NCBI RefSeq assembly: GCF_012927355.1
Contig: NZ_JABBGK010000007.1
Span: 62,001 to 126,000 of the forward strand
Length of the DNA stretch: 64,000 nt
Reading direction: 5' to 3'
From: Rhizobium terricola
GTDB taxonomy: Bacteria > Pseudomonadota > Alphaproteobacteria > Rhizobiales > Rhizobiaceae
This document shows positions 37,894 through 47,926 of this stretch, piece after piece (positions within the stretch are counted from its first letter, which is position 1; the number at the start of each line of letters is the position of its first letter). A program made the translations under genes and the position numbers. The notes beneath the pieces were generated by a model that searched no databases, had not been told where the DNA came from, and saw nothing but the letters and a program-made list of their open reading frames with translations.

Positions 37894-38811
37894 TCAGGCC
37901 ACCTTTGTCCGGGTGGATCTGCGAGCGGCCGAGGTTTCGAGCCAGGCGTAGAAGGCCTCCATGCCCTCGCCGGTGCGAGCCGAGACGGTGAGCGTCTGCA
38001 GGCGCGGATTGACGCGCAGCGCATTCGCTATGCAGAGCCCGACATTGAAGTCGAGATGCGGCAACAGGTCGGCCTTGTTGAGGATCATGAGGTCGGCGGC
38101 AGCGAACATGTCGGGATATTTGAGCGGCTTGTCCTCGCCTTCGGTCACCGAGAGGACCACGACCTTGTGCGCCTCGCCGAGATCGAAGGCCGAAGGACAG
38201 ACCAGGTTGCCGACATTCTCGATGAACAACGCCGAGTTCGGCTCCGGAGCAAGATCCTCGGTCGCATGACCGACCATATGGGCGTCGAGATGGCAACCCT
38301 TGCCGGTGTTGATCTGGATTGCCCGCGCGCCCGTCTCGCGGATGCGGGCGGCGTCGTTCGAGGTCTGCTGATCGCCTTCGATCACGTTGATGAGCAGGCG
38401 TCCCTTGAGATCGCTGATCGTACGCACCAGCAGGCTGGTCTTGCCCGAACCAGGACTGGAGACGAAGTTCAGCGCAAAGATGCCATGCTCGCCGAAATAG
38501 CGCCGGTTCTCGATCGCGTAAGCGTCGTTCTTCGACAGAATGTCACGCTCCACCTGGATGATGCGTTCCTGGCTCATGCCCGGAACATGAACCCCTGCGA
38601 TCCCCTGCCCATAATGGACGCTGCCATCTTCCGCGTGATGATGGTCGTGCTCGTCGGCATGGTGCTGGTGGGCGTTATCATGGTCATGATGGTGCCCATG
38701 GCCGTGGTGATGTTCGTGGTCGTGCACATGGTGATGGTCGTGCCCATGAGCGTCTGACCCGCCCTTGTGGCCCTCGATGGTCGAAGTTCCGCAACCGCAT
38801 ACCGTGCACAT
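37894..38811 (-). CDS. hypB: HypB, nickel-storing GTPase
   Basis: This 305-residue GTPase drives nickel insertion. It begins MCTVCGCG, a high-affinity Ni motif. Residues 15-67 contain about two dozen histidines in [16 protein letters not shown]-like runs, a nickel reservoir typical of rhizobial HypB. The GTPase core has the P-loop [25 protein letters not shown] and [10 protein letters not shown]. It overlaps hypA by a base (TGATG) and is three bases from hypF. Confidence 0.95.
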   Translation of the reverse strand: MCTVCGCGTSTIEGHKGGSDAHGHDHHHVHDHEHHHGHGHHHDHDNAHQHHADEHDHHHAEDGSVHYGQGIAGVHVPGMSQERIIQVERDILSKNDAYAIENRRYFGEHGIFALNFVSSPGSGKTSLLVRTISDLKGRLLINVIEGDQQTSNDAARIRETGARAIQINTGKGCHLDAHMVGHATEDLAPEPNSALFIENVGNLVCPSAFDLGEAHKVVVLSVTEGEDKPLKYPDMFAAADLMILNKADLLPHLDFNVGLCIANALRVNPRLQTLTVSARTGEGMEAFYAWLETSAARRSTRTKVA

Positions 38812-39152
38812 CAGATCACCTCCATGTCCCTGATCTTCAATTCATCGCCCGCAGTCATCTGCACGCGGTACTTTCCGCAGTCCGGGCACGCCCCGAAGCG
38901 CTCCTGCAAGGCGACCGTCTTGCCGCAGTCGAGGCACCAGCCTTGTCCGGCAACGCGGTTGATCTCCAGCTCCGCATCGGCGGCGATCGTGCCATGGCGG
39001 ACCGCCTCGTGGCAGAACAGAAGCGCATGCGGATCGACATGGCACAGCACGCCGACATCGAGACGGATCGACTTCACCCTGGTCGCGCCGTTCTGCCGGG
39101 CCGTCTCGCAGGCAATGTCGATCACGCTTTCCATCAATGACATCTCATGCAT
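38811..39152 (-). CDS. hypA: HypA, nickel insertion protein
   Basis: This 113-residue nickel metallochaperone begins [12 protein letters not shown], with the Ni-binding His2. It has a zinc ribbon in the C-terminal half (WCLDCGKTV and [13 protein letters not shown], a Cys4 site). HypA hands nickel to the large subunit with HypB. The ATG at 39152 is chosen because it gives the invariant MHEM start; it overlaps the 3' end of hupK by eight bases. Confidence 0.95.
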   Translation of the reverse strand: MHEMSLMESVIDIACETARQNGATRVKSIRLDVGVLCHVDPHALLFCHEAVRHGTIAADAELEINRVAGQGWCLDCGKTVALQERFGACPDCGKYRVQMTAGDELKIRDMEVI

Positions 39153-40260
39153 GGGTCGCCTCCCGGACGTCCACCTCGAAGGCGACACAAGGGTCGAAAA
39201 GCACCGCGAGCCGCGAGACCGACCGCACCGCCATTTCTCCCGTGCCGATGCGCGAGGACAGGACGGTTTCCACGAAGGGGCCGGCCGGATGGAAGTTCCA
39301 CTCCGTCGGCGCAAGGATGCGGTAGGCCGAAAGCCTGCCGTCGGCACCCAGTTCGGCCTGATGATAGAGCCTGCCACGCGCACATTCCACCGCGCCATAG
39401 CCGCCCACCCCGGGGCTGGGTCCAGAGTCGGCGAGCAAGGCCCAGTCCTGCTCGCCGGTTTCGACAAGTGCGTGAAGTGCTCCCAGGCAGCGACCAACGT
39501 CACCGGTCCGGGCGAGAAAACGATCGGCAAGATGCGAGCTTTGCCGGTTTCCGTCGGCCCCGCCAGGCCGGCTATAGGCGCCGGTTTCCGCAATCCGGCC
39601 GGACAGATGAGGCAGTGCCGCATAGTCGGCTTCGTCACAAAGACGGGCAACAACTTCCGCATCGTCGGCAATCGTCAGGCGGTCGGGCCGACGGCCCGCA
39701 AAGGCGTGGTCACTGGTGGCATCACCGAGGATTGCCGCACAGGCGGTACCGGCCAGCGGCATGGAACCCTGCGCGGGAATACCGAGGCCCGTCGCTGCGC
39801 CGGACAAGCGAGCAGCGGCCGCCGCCAGTCTCTGGCGGTCGACATCCTTCGCCTTGACTTCCGCGATGATCGCCTGCGATGCGGCAAGCGCTTCCCGCAA
39901 GTGCTTTCCAGCCGCGGCCGTCAGGGGTTCGGGCAATGAAACCGGCCAATGAAGGATCAGCGCCCTAAGGGATTCAAAAATCCTCTCAGCCAGCAGGCCA
40001 GCAGCGGCGCGCCGCCGTTCGTCATCGCCCATCGGGAGGTCAGCCGCATTGAGAACTGCGAGCCGCGCTGCGACCGACTGCGAGAAACTGCAAAGCGAAA
40101 AGACCTGTCCCGCGAGTAAGGGAGCCTCCTCGGGCCGGCGCCCGACAAACATCCGCGTCAAACCCTGGGGCCGGTTCGCCTTGACCGCCACGGAGCATGC
40201 GAGCGCGCGCGACACCGTCACGTCGATCCTGATGACACCAGCTCCGAGAAGAAACGTCAT
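39145..40260 (-). CDS. hupK: HupK, large-subunit-like assembly scaffold
   Basis: This 371-residue protein is a degenerate relative of the hydrogenase large subunit. Near the C-terminus it keeps [11 protein letters not shown] where the catalytic subunit has DPCxxC, so the second cysteine is missing. The N-terminal RxCGxC site is reduced to [11 protein letters not shown]. HupK is thought to act as a scaffold in assembling the active site. The order hupJ, hupK, hypA is that of Rhizobium and Bradyrhizobium. It overlaps hupJ by four bases and hypA by eight. Confidence 0.9.
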   Translation of the reverse strand: MTFLLGAGVIRIDVTVSRALACSVAVKANRPQGLTRMFVGRRPEEAPLLAGQVFSLCSFSQSVAARLAVLNAADLPMGDDERRRAAAGLLAERIFESLRALILHWPVSLPEPLTAAAGKHLREALAASQAIIAEVKAKDVDRQRLAAAAARLSGAATGLGIPAQGSMPLAGTACAAILGDATSDHAFAGRRPDRLTIADDAEVVARLCDEADYAALPHLSGRIAETGAYSRPGGADGNRQSSHLADRFLARTGDVGRCLGALHALVETGEQDWALLADSGPSPGVGGYGAVECARGRLYHQAELGADGRLSAYRILAPTEWNFHPAGPFVETVLSSRIGTGEMAVRSVSRLAVLFDPCVAFEVDVREATHA

Positions 40261-40787
40261 TCCGACACCTCCTCGCGTTTTCCGAAGCTGCCGCGCAGAA
40301 GATCCCGCCGGTTGACGGCAGCGGGTGGCGGCGGTGGTGGCTCGAGGGCGGCCGGATCGAAGAAGGCGCGAACGGCTTCGTCCGCCGTTTCCAGCGCCGC
40401 CTCCATAGAGACGAATTCGAAGACTGGCGAAAACAGCGAACAGGAATCGACCCTGCCGAAACCATCGAGCTCGCCGGCGATGAAATCGACCTCGCCGGCG
40501 GGCAAGCCGATGCGTACGGTCATGCCGGTGCCTGTCGGTGCAGACGGCGTGCCGTCCGGCAGGTCGCTGGCCACCAGGTTCATGAACCAGGGTGTCGTGA
40601 CGATGCCGAAGGCACGCCCGCCATAGGTCCTGAAACCGGTCGCCGCCACGCCGAGCGCCGGATTGCAGATCGGCACGTCAGCCATGGCCGTGGCATGGAT
40701 GTGCCGGTAGCACGTCTCCAGCCGCTGCCCCAGCGCCAGTGCCGGATCTCCGCCGGCTAGCTCGTCCGCAGCCAAATCAGCCTGCAT
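40257..40787 (-). CDS. hupJ: HupJ, HybE-family assembly chaperone
   Basis: This 176-residue protein belongs to the HybE/HupJ (HoxT) family. The [31 protein letters not shown] region (about 40-70) and [31 protein letters not shown] are characteristic. A proline run ([18 protein letters not shown]) precedes the C-terminus. The family proofreads or supports processing of the hydrogenase small subunit before Tat export. It overlaps hupI by 11 bases and hupK by four. Confidence 0.9.
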   Translation of the reverse strand: MQADLAADELAGGDPALALGQRLETCYRHIHATAMADVPICNPALGVAATGFRTYGGRAFGIVTTPWFMNLVASDLPDGTPSAPTGTGMTVRIGLPAGEVDFIAGELDGFGRVDSCSLFSPVFEFVSMEAALETADEAVRAFFDPAALEPPPPPPAAVNRRDLLRGSFGKREEVSE

Positions 40788-40992
40788 CGCCGAGCCTCAT
40801 GAATTTCGACTGGAGCGCATCGCAATTCGGACAGCGCCAGTCCTCGGGCAGCGCCGAGAAAGGCGTGCCCGGGGGGATCTGCCAGACGGGATCGCCTTCG
40901 GCAGGATCGTAGACATACCAGCAGATGCCGCATTCCATGCGGTCGTCGTCCGACACGGTCTCGCGCTTGCCGAAGTTCTCGAAGGCGCTCAT
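40777..40992 (-). CDS. hupI: HupI, rubredoxin
   Basis: This 71-residue rubredoxin has the two iron-ligand pairs [16 protein letters not shown] (CxxC, about 20-23) and [13 protein letters not shown] (CxxC). The hydrogenase-linked rubredoxins HupI/HoxR are needed for activity in oxygen and are thought to protect or reduce the small subunit's clusters during maturation. It overlaps hupH by four bases. Confidence 0.93.
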   Translation of the reverse strand: MSAFENFGKRETVSDDDRMECGICWYVYDPAEGDPVWQIPPGTPFSALPEDWRCPNCDALQSKFMRLGDAG

Positions 40993-41837
40993 TTGAAATA
41001 GGCCTCCTCGATCTCGCGCAGACGTACTTCCGAATCGCGGAAATCCTCTTCCGCCGCGATCGCGACGGCGGGAATGTCGCAGATCTCCAGGGTATCGAGA
41101 ATGATCGTGTCCATGGCGTTGTAGAATTGGACCGACCAGACATTGCGCACGCCGGTCGCGACGATCCGGCAGGTGCCATAGCCGCGCGAGGTCAGCTGTA
41201 CCGGTCCGGCGCCCAGCGTGTCCTGCAGGAAGCTCATGTCCTCGGGGCTCATCGGAAAGAGTGAGAACGTGATGATGTGAGCAGAGTCTCCTTCACGATA
41301 GCGGCCCGTCCGGTCGCCGATCTCGGTGAGAACCGGCATGACGTTCATCGCGCCAGCCGGAGCCGGACCATGGCTGACCGTCGGCTGCAGCACGGAGCAG
41401 GCCTGGCGCACGGCGGCCGGAATGCTCGCCACTTCGATGTAATCCGCGAGCAAGCGGCCGTCCGCGTCGGTGAAGCGGATACGCCAGACACCGGCCATCA
41501 CGGCCTCCTGCATCTGTGCCGTAATTCCGCCAGCCAATGCAGCAACACCGGCCACCTCACCTTCGCCGAGGGTCTGGGTGATCAGCTCGCGGTCGTCGTC
41601 GGGAAAGTCGGTGATGTCGAAAAGCCTGCCCGGTTGATCGGCCATCTGGACCGCGAGCGCATCGGCGAGCTCCGGAAGAAGCTCTGCCGTCCGGCGACAT
41701 CGCCGGATCATCTCCTCGGCCGTGCTCGTTGCAAGGAAATTCAGCTTGCGTGCACGCAGCGGCGGTTCGGCGCCGATCGGCATTACCGTCATTGCGGCAT
41801 CCTCGCCCTCGGGGGCAACCCAGAAACCTGCCTTCAT
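40989..41837 (-). CDS. hupH: HupH, hydrogenase expression/formation protein
   Basis: This 282-residue protein of the HupH/HyaF family participates in oxygen-tolerant small-subunit maturation. Visible are the long helical N-terminal half, GVWRIRFTDADGRLLADYIEVASIPA, and YGTCRIVATGVRNVWSVQFYNAMD near the C-terminus. The ATG at 41837 overlaps hupG by four bases; an upstream in-frame start at 41921 would lie inside hupG. Its exact biochemical role is unsettled. Confidence 0.9.
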   Translation of the reverse strand: MKAGFWVAPEGEDAAMTVMPIGAEPPLRARKLNFLATSTAEEMIRRCRRTAELLPELADALAVQMADQPGRLFDITDFPDDDRELITQTLGEGEVAGVAALAGGITAQMQEAVMAGVWRIRFTDADGRLLADYIEVASIPAAVRQACSVLQPTVSHGPAPAGAMNVMPVLTEIGDRTGRYREGDSAHIITFSLFPMSPEDMSFLQDTLGAGPVQLTSRGYGTCRIVATGVRNVWSVQFYNAMDTIILDTLEICDIPAVAIAAEEDFRDSEVRLREIEEAYFK

Positions 41838-42283
41838 CTTACGATCTCCTTGCCAGCATGGGTGATTTCCACCTTCGGTCCGCCGGACGGCAGCATGACC
41901 GGGGCATCGGGCGACAGCCATCCGCCGATCTTCTCGACATATTCGGACCAGTCGCGGATCTTGCCCAGCACACCGACCGGCTGATCACGACGGGTCACGA
42001 CGAGACTCGGCAGGACCACCACGTTGAAGCGTGACTTGAGCTTGTCCTCCGTGCCGCGCTGCACGACCGCACCGCGCAGGCGGCCATCAAATGCCTGGAG
42101 GAGTTCGGGGAGGACGACGGCAACGTCGTCGGCTTCGGGCCGCTGCGCAGGATCGCCGGTGAAGAACAGCACCGTATTTTCGGGCTCGCCGGCTGCCGGC
42201 GAGAGAAAGGCATCGATGCTCGTCTCATCGACTATAGGCAGGCGCGCCCTTTCGCTCAGGGCGCGGACCAGATTGGATGGCAT
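41834..42283 (-). CDS. hupG: HupG, HyaE-like thioredoxin-fold chaperone
   Basis: This 149-residue protein of the HupG/HyaE family has a thioredoxin-like fold without a CxxC pair. Landmarks are TVLFFTGDPAQRPEADDVAVVLPEL and VLPSLVVTRRDQPVGVLGKI. It is believed to accompany the small subunit precursor before Tat export. The ATG at 42283 is preceded by GGAGGAG. A GTG at 42295 would use that very ribosome-binding sequence as coding DNA and was rejected. It heads hupGHIJK behind its own sigma-54-type promoter. Confidence 0.9.
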   Translation of the reverse strand: MPSNLVRALSERARLPIVDETSIDAFLSPAAGEPENTVLFFTGDPAQRPEADDVAVVLPELLQAFDGRLRGAVVQRGTEDKLKSRFNVVVLPSLVVTRRDQPVGVLGKIRDWSEYVEKIGGWLSPDAPVMLPSGGPKVEITHAGKEIVR

Positions 42284-42330
42284 TATCTCCTCCACAGATT
42301 CACTATTCAGAACATTCTCAGAAACTGAAC

Positions 42331-42346
42331 AGCAAACGCCGTGCCA
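42331..42346 (-). promoter_or_regulatory. Sigma-54 promoter (-24/-12) upstream of hupG
   Basis: The minus strand reads TGGCAC, five bases, TTGCT (plus-strand 42331-42346), a full match to the sigma-54 consensus with GG and GC exactly ten bases apart. Transcription should begin near 42318, about 35 bases before the hupG ATG. It sits in the 170-base hupF-hupG gap, which is AT-rich upstream of the promoter as expected for an enhancer and bending region. HoxA, an NtrC-type activator encoded in the cluster, is the likely activator. Confidence 0.75.
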
Positions 42347-42453
42347 AACTGAGAAAAGAAAGATTCCGTTGTTCTGGAAGGGAAATTTTCAGGGCGCGGA
42401 GATAGTTTCGTCGAAAATGTGGAAAGTCAATTTCCATACTGAAAGTTTACTTT

Positions 42454-42750
42454 TCATTCCGAACGGAGATGCGGCGGCAATTCCGGTTCGCGGGAAACGA
42501 GGTCGGCGAAAAGGGATTCGAAGGATCTGCCCTCGACTGCCTCGGCAAGCCCGGCGAGTGCATCATCAATCGCGCGCGCTTCCACCGGATCGAGAACGCG
42601 TATGGCCGAGCCAAGATGGGTCAGGAGATAGGTTCCGGCAGCCTGGGGGCCGACCAGCATGAGCGAAACCGATGATATCACGCCATGGCGCTCGCATTCG
42701 GCGACGAAATCACCGTTCGAGATGACCCGCATCGGAATTCCTATGCACAT
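42454..42750 (-). CDS. hupF: HupF, HypC-like chaperone
   Basis: This 98-residue protein is a HypC paralogue that starts MCIGIPMRVISNGDF with the essential Cys2. It has an extended C-terminal tail (residues 75-98) as in rhizobial HupF. HupF stabilises the large subunit HupL during Fe(CN)2CO loading, especially in higher oxygen. It lies between hupE and the hupG promoter, the usual order in Rhizobium. Confidence 0.93.
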   Translation of the reverse strand: MCIGIPMRVISNGDFVAECERHGVISSVSLMLVGPQAAGTYLLTHLGSAIRVLDPVEARAIDDALAGLAEAVEGRSFESLFADLVSREPELPPHLRSE

Positions 42751-42802
42751 GACGTCCGTCTCCCTCGTGATACCCGCGACGTTTTCCGATTCCGTGAAAG
42801 GA

Positions 42803-42835
42803 GAAGCCGCGCGGCGGCGGGGTCCGCGCGGCTTC
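42803..42835. terminator. Strong hairpin in the hupE-hupF gap
   Basis: GAAGCCGCGCGG (42803-42814) and CCGCGCGGCTTC (42824-42835) form a perfect 12-bp stem with a nine-base loop. On the minus strand it lies just after hupE and about 50 bases before hupF, followed only by a short pyrimidine stretch (TCCTTTC) without a clear T-run. It may be a partial terminator or an RNA-stabilising and processing hairpin that sets expression of hupSLCDE above hupF. Confidence 0.45.
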
Positions 42836-42861
42836 CGGGAGGGCTCAGGCCCCGGGAGAGA

Positions 42862-43437
42862 TCAACCAGCCATCAGGGCGGCGCCCGCAAGGGCAACGGC
42901 CGCGCCTGCTGCTCGTCCGGCAAACCGCCCGGCACTGCCGAAACGCAGCGATGCAAGGCCGATGCCGATCAGATGCAGGACGATCGTCGCCGCCATGAAG
43001 CCGAACACATAGCCGCCGGCACTGGCCATTGACGGAAGCTCGCTGCCGTGGGCATGGCCGTGAAACAGCGCACAGAGACCGACGATGCCGACTGCGGCCG
43101 AAGTCGGAACTTTCACTTCGAAGGCCACCAACAGACCCAGTACGGCCACCGTCAGGGCAATCCCGGTCTCGACCATCGGAAGCTGGGTTCCAAGAATGCC
43201 GAGGACACCGCCAAGCCCCATCACGGCAACAAAGGTCAGGGGAACGATCCAGCGGGCCCGCCCGCCGAGGGATGCAGCCCAGAAGCCGACGGCAACCATG
43301 GCCAGGACATGGTCGAGGCCACCGAACGGGTGGCTGATTCCGGCAAGCGCCCCATCGGTATGGAGGCCGACATGGGCATTGGCTACGCCTGGCAGCGCCA
43401 GCGCGGCAAGCGTCATCGCCAAGGTCTTGTGGTTCAT
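42862..43437 (-). CDS. hupE: HupE/UreJ family membrane protein
   Basis: This 191-residue integral membrane protein has an N-terminal signal-like segment ending GVANAHVGLH, about six hydrophobic segments, and conserved histidines in HPFGGLDHVLAMVAVGFW and LFHGHAHGSELP. HupE proteins import nickel, probably by facilitated diffusion, for hydrogenase assembly. The ATG at 43437 has GAGGAGG upstream; an in-frame start at 43452 is weaker. It begins 11 bases past hupD. Confidence 0.93.
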   Translation of the reverse strand: MNHKTLAMTLAALALPGVANAHVGLHTDGALAGISHPFGGLDHVLAMVAVGFWAASLGGRARWIVPLTFVAVMGLGGVLGILGTQLPMVETGIALTVAVLGLLVAFEVKVPTSAAVGIVGLCALFHGHAHGSELPSMASAGGYVFGFMAATIVLHLIGIGLASLRFGSAGRFAGRAAGAAVALAGAALMAG

Positions 43438-43448
43438 TGGGTTCCTCC

Positions 43449-44045
43449 TCAAGGATTGAGTGCGGCCAGTTCGACGCGCCGCTCGTAGTTTTCAAAATCG
43501 ATGTCGTTCTCGAGGAGCGGCAGAACGTCCACCCCTTCCGGCCTTGCCTTCACGGCCACGCCCCAGCCGCGCAGAATGCGGACCGCCGTTTCGACCGCCG
43601 CCGGGATGACCGCCTTGACCGGGGGGGTCAACGGACCACCCCAGTCTTCGAGATCCAGCGGCTGGCAGCCGATGAGCGTCAGGCGCTCCGGGTAGTGCCC
43701 CATGAAGTCGGCGGCACTCAGCACCTCCTGGAAGCCGGTCTGATGCAGGCTCATCTTCTTGGCCCCGGTGAACTTCGGGACCTCGTCGTCTTCGACGACC
43801 TTCATCGTGCCGGGAACCAGGCCATAGTCGATGGCGTCGAAAACGATCAGGCGGTCGTGATCATTGACGAATTGCACGAGGTAGAGCCCCTGCGTGCCGC
43901 CGTCGAGGATGGTGACATTGTCGGGCACCTCGTAAGCCTTGTGGAAAGCCTCGACAGCACGAACGCCGAAGCCTTCGTCGGCCCAGAGGATGTTGCCGAT
44001 TCCGAGCACGAGAATGCTCGGCCCGGAGGAAGCGGAGGTCTCCAT
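43449..44045 (-). CDS. hupD: HupD, hydrogenase maturation endopeptidase
   Basis: This 198-residue protease of the HyaD/HybD (M52) family removes the HupL C-terminal peptide after nickel insertion. Metal-binding residues are expected in LGIGNILWADEGFGVRAVE (Glu at about 25) and VFDAIDYGLVPG (Asp). It starts at the base following the last base of hupC. Its substrate is the 15-residue tail of HupL. Confidence 0.94.
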   Translation of the reverse strand: METSASSGPSILVLGIGNILWADEGFGVRAVEAFHKAYEVPDNVTILDGGTQGLYLVQFVNDHDRLIVFDAIDYGLVPGTMKVVEDDEVPKFTGAKKMSLHQTGFQEVLSAADFMGHYPERLTLIGCQPLDLEDWGGPLTPPVKAVIPAAVETAVRILRGWGVAVKARPEGVDVLPLLENDIDFENYERRVELAALNP

Positions 44046-44765
44046 CTAGTCCTCCCGATCCTTGAAGAGGCGTTCGCCCGAGATCATCGAAGAAATGATG
44101 CTCTGGCGGCTCATGATGTCCTCGCGCACGGCCACGTAGATATGGATCATGACGAAGAGCAGGATCACCCACATGCCGAAGTGATGGTAGGTGTGGACGT
44201 CCTGGCTGTTGGGCCAGATCGAGAACACCCAGCCGAACAGGGCATACTGCCAGCTGTCGCGTCCGGCTCCTTCGCTGTAGAGTGCGAAGCCCGTGACGAC
44301 CATGAAGACGAGCGGCACGGTGAAGGCCAGGAACATCGAGAACTGCGCCAGCGGATTGTGGCCGATGTACTTCTTCGGCTGGCTGGTGAGGAAGCTGTAC
44401 CACTTGACCTCATGCAGCCATTCTTTCCAGTACTGCCCGCTCCAGAACGGCACGTAGAAGATCTGCCGGGCATGCGGATTGCCGACGAAGGCCCAGTAGA
44501 TCCGCAGCAGCAGGAAGACCGTCAGGATCTGACCGGCCGCAAAGTGCGCGAACCGGATGTAACCCATCAGGAAGTGTGCACTTGCCTCCCCCGGCATGCT
44601 CGGGAGCGGCGTTCCGATGAAATAGCCGGTCAAGGCCAGCATAAAGATAGCGAAGGCATTCACCCAGTGCCAGATGCGCACTGGTGCTTCGTAGACGTAG
44701 ACGGTTTCGCGCTCGACGACGGCCTCACCGTGCGAGTCGCCCGCCAGTGGTTTGTTCACACTCAT
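44046..44765 (-). CDS. hupC: HupC, cytochrome b membrane subunit
   Basis: This 239-residue diheme b-type cytochrome anchors HupSL and passes electrons to quinone. Four hydrophobic segments are seen, with histidines placed for heme binding in VRIWHWVNAFAIF (about residue 33), GYIRFAHFAAGQI, YHHFGMWVILLFVMIHIYVAV and others. It lies 12 bases behind hupL and directly before hupD. HupC makes the enzyme an uptake hydrogenase coupled to respiration. Confidence 0.94.
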   Translation of the reverse strand: MSVNKPLAGDSHGEAVVERETVYVYEAPVRIWHWVNAFAIFMLALTGYFIGTPLPSMPGEASAHFLMGYIRFAHFAAGQILTVFLLLRIYWAFVGNPHARQIFYVPFWSGQYWKEWLHEVKWYSFLTSQPKKYIGHNPLAQFSMFLAFTVPLVFMVVTGFALYSEGAGRDSWQYALFGWVFSIWPNSQDVHTYHHFGMWVILLFVMIHIYVAVREDIMSRQSIISSMISGERLFKDRED

Positions 44766-44777
44766 GGCGGCTCCTCC

Positions 44778-46568
<1,791 letters not shown>

Positions 46569-46594
46569 GATGCTGTTTCCTACCCCGGATCTGT

Positions 46595-47677
46595 TTAAGC
46601 GTCGGCTTTTTCGCGCTTCGTGGTGACGCGCTTGACGGCGGTCAGGGCCGCATGCGCGGCAATTGCCCCGCCCACGACGCCGGCTGCGGTCATGCCGATC
46701 TTGTCGGCGTTCGACTCGATGCCGAACTGGTGGACGTTGGTCAGGCGGTCATAGAAGCTGCCCTGATCCCAGAAGCCGTCTTCCGAGCAGCCGATGCAGC
46801 CATGGCCCGACTGGATCGGGAAGGAAACGCCGCCATTCCAGCGGACGGTGGAACAGGCGTTGTAGGTCGTCGGACCCTTGCAGCCCATCTTGTAGAGACA
46901 GTAGCCCTTGCGTGCGCCCTCATCGTCCCATTCCTCGACAAACTGGCCGGCATCGAAATGCGGGCGGCGGTAGCACTTGTCGTGAATACGCTGCGAATAG
47001 AACATCTTCGGGCGCCCCTGGCGGTCGAGCTCCGGCAGCCGGCCAAAGGTGGTGATGAAGGTGACGACGCCGGTCATCACCTCAGCGATCGGCGGACAGC
47101 CGGGCACCTTGATGATCGGCTTGTCGCGGATGACCTTGTCGATCGGGGTGGCCTGGGTCGGGTTCGGCTTGGCCGCCTGAACGCAGCCCCAGGACGCGCA
47201 GGCGCCCCAGGCGATGACCGCCATGGCGTCTTCCGCCATCCATTTCAGCTTCTCGACGAAGGGGCGGCCGCCGTCGATGCAGAACATGCCGTCCTCGTTG
47301 AGCGGCGGGTTTCCCTCGACAGCAAGGATGTACTTGCCCTTGTATTTCTCCTTGGTCTCTTCGAGGATCGCTTCGGCCTGGTGCCCGGCTGCCGCCATGA
47401 TCGTGTCGTCATAGTCGAGCGAGATCATGGACAGGACGACGTCCTTGACCAGCGGATGCGCCGAGCGAATGAAACTTTCCGAACAGCAGGTGCATTCGAG
47501 CCCGTGCATCCAGATGACCGGGACGCGCTCCTTGGTCTCAAGCGCCTCGGCCATTGCCGTCGCAGCACCAGGACCGAAGCCCAGGCTGGCGGCCGTCAGG
47601 CTGCAGAATTTGGTGAAGCTGCGCCGGGTGATCCCCTGGCGGCGAATGACGTCATAGAAAGTCTCAGCAGTTGCCAT
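46595..47677 (-). CDS. hupS: HupS, [NiFe] hydrogenase small subunit, oxygen-tolerant type
   Basis: This 360-residue precursor has a Tat signal (ITRRSFTKF at 16-24), iron-sulfur cluster ligands, and a C-terminal membrane helix ([20 protein letters not shown]). Around the proximal cluster it has Cys62, Cys64, Cys65, Cys160 and Cys165 (ECTCCSESF and WGACASWGC). With a constant offset of 45 these match mature HoxK cysteines 17, 19, 20, 115 and 120, including both supernumerary ones of the [4Fe-3S] cluster. The ATG at 47677 has GGAGGAG upstream. It belongs to the group 1d type. Confidence 0.97.
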   Translation of the reverse strand: MATAETFYDVIRRQGITRRSFTKFCSLTAASLGFGPGAATAMAEALETKERVPVIWMHGLECTCCSESFIRSAHPLVKDVVLSMISLDYDDTIMAAAGHQAEAILEETKEKYKGKYILAVEGNPPLNEDGMFCIDGGRPFVEKLKWMAEDAMAVIAWGACASWGCVQAAKPNPTQATPIDKVIRDKPIIKVPGCPPIAEVMTGVVTFITTFGRLPELDRQGRPKMFYSQRIHDKCYRRPHFDAGQFVEEWDDEGARKGYCLYKMGCKGPTTYNACSTVRWNGGVSFPIQSGHGCIGCSEDGFWDQGSFYDRLTNVHQFGIESNADKIGMTAAGVVGGAIAAHAALTAVKRVTTKREKADA

Positions 47678-47748
47678 AGTGCTCCTCCGGCATTCCATCC
47701 CCGATCACGGCGCCCGACGGACGTCGCAGTTCTGTCTCAGGAAGGAAC

Positions 47749-47764
47749 AGCAAGAAGCGGACCA
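47749..47764 (-). promoter_or_regulatory. Sigma-54 promoter upstream of hupS
   Basis: On the minus strand TGGTCC, five bases, TTGCT (plus-strand 47749-47764) keeps the essential GG and GC ten bases apart, with two mismatches to TGGCAC. Initiation near 47737 would leave a leader of about 60 bases before the hupS ATG. An AT-rich tract upstream (47793-47812) contains TATCAATAGTGTG on the minus strand, close to the IHF consensus apart from one base. IHF-assisted activation by HoxA is therefore plausible. Confidence 0.65.
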
Positions 47765-47792
47765 ATTGGGACCGCGTCGAAAACTTCCCTGT

Positions 47793-47805
47793 CACACTAT
47801 TGATA
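47793..47805 (-). promoter_or_regulatory. Possible IHF site in the hupS promoter region
   Basis: The minus strand TATCAATAGTGTG fits WATCAANNNNTTR with one mismatch (GTG in place of TTR). It lies 30 to 40 bases upstream of the -24 element, where IHF bends DNA in rhizobial hupS promoters. A single weak match in AT-rich DNA is modest evidence. Confidence 0.35.
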
Positions 47806-47926
47806 TAAATGAACTATTTCTGGATTCGGGAATGGCAGCCCGGCGTCAGCAGGAGAGCTGGCCGTAAAGGTGGCTTACATCGCTGCAAACGGTCTTGCCG
47901 GCTTCGGGCGCCGCTGCCGGCCAGGC

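Noticed and set aside
36304-38757. Long plus-strand frame opposite hypF and hypB
   Set aside because: It is antisense to two clear genes, with no recognisable motif. Its Val/Met-rich end mirrors the histidine repeats of HypB.
38811-39152. Anaerobox (TTGAT-N4-ATCAA) inside hypA as in Rhizobium leguminosarum
   Set aside because: Only TTGAAGATCAG was found, which lacks the right spacing and arms.
42284-42295. GTG start of hupG at 42295
   Set aside because: It would translate the GGAGGAG ribosome-binding sequence of the ATG at 42283.
42024-42662. Plus-strand frame covering hupG and the hupF-hupG gap
   Set aside because: It crosses the sigma-54 promoter and two genes on the other strand. No ribosome-binding site or homology was seen.
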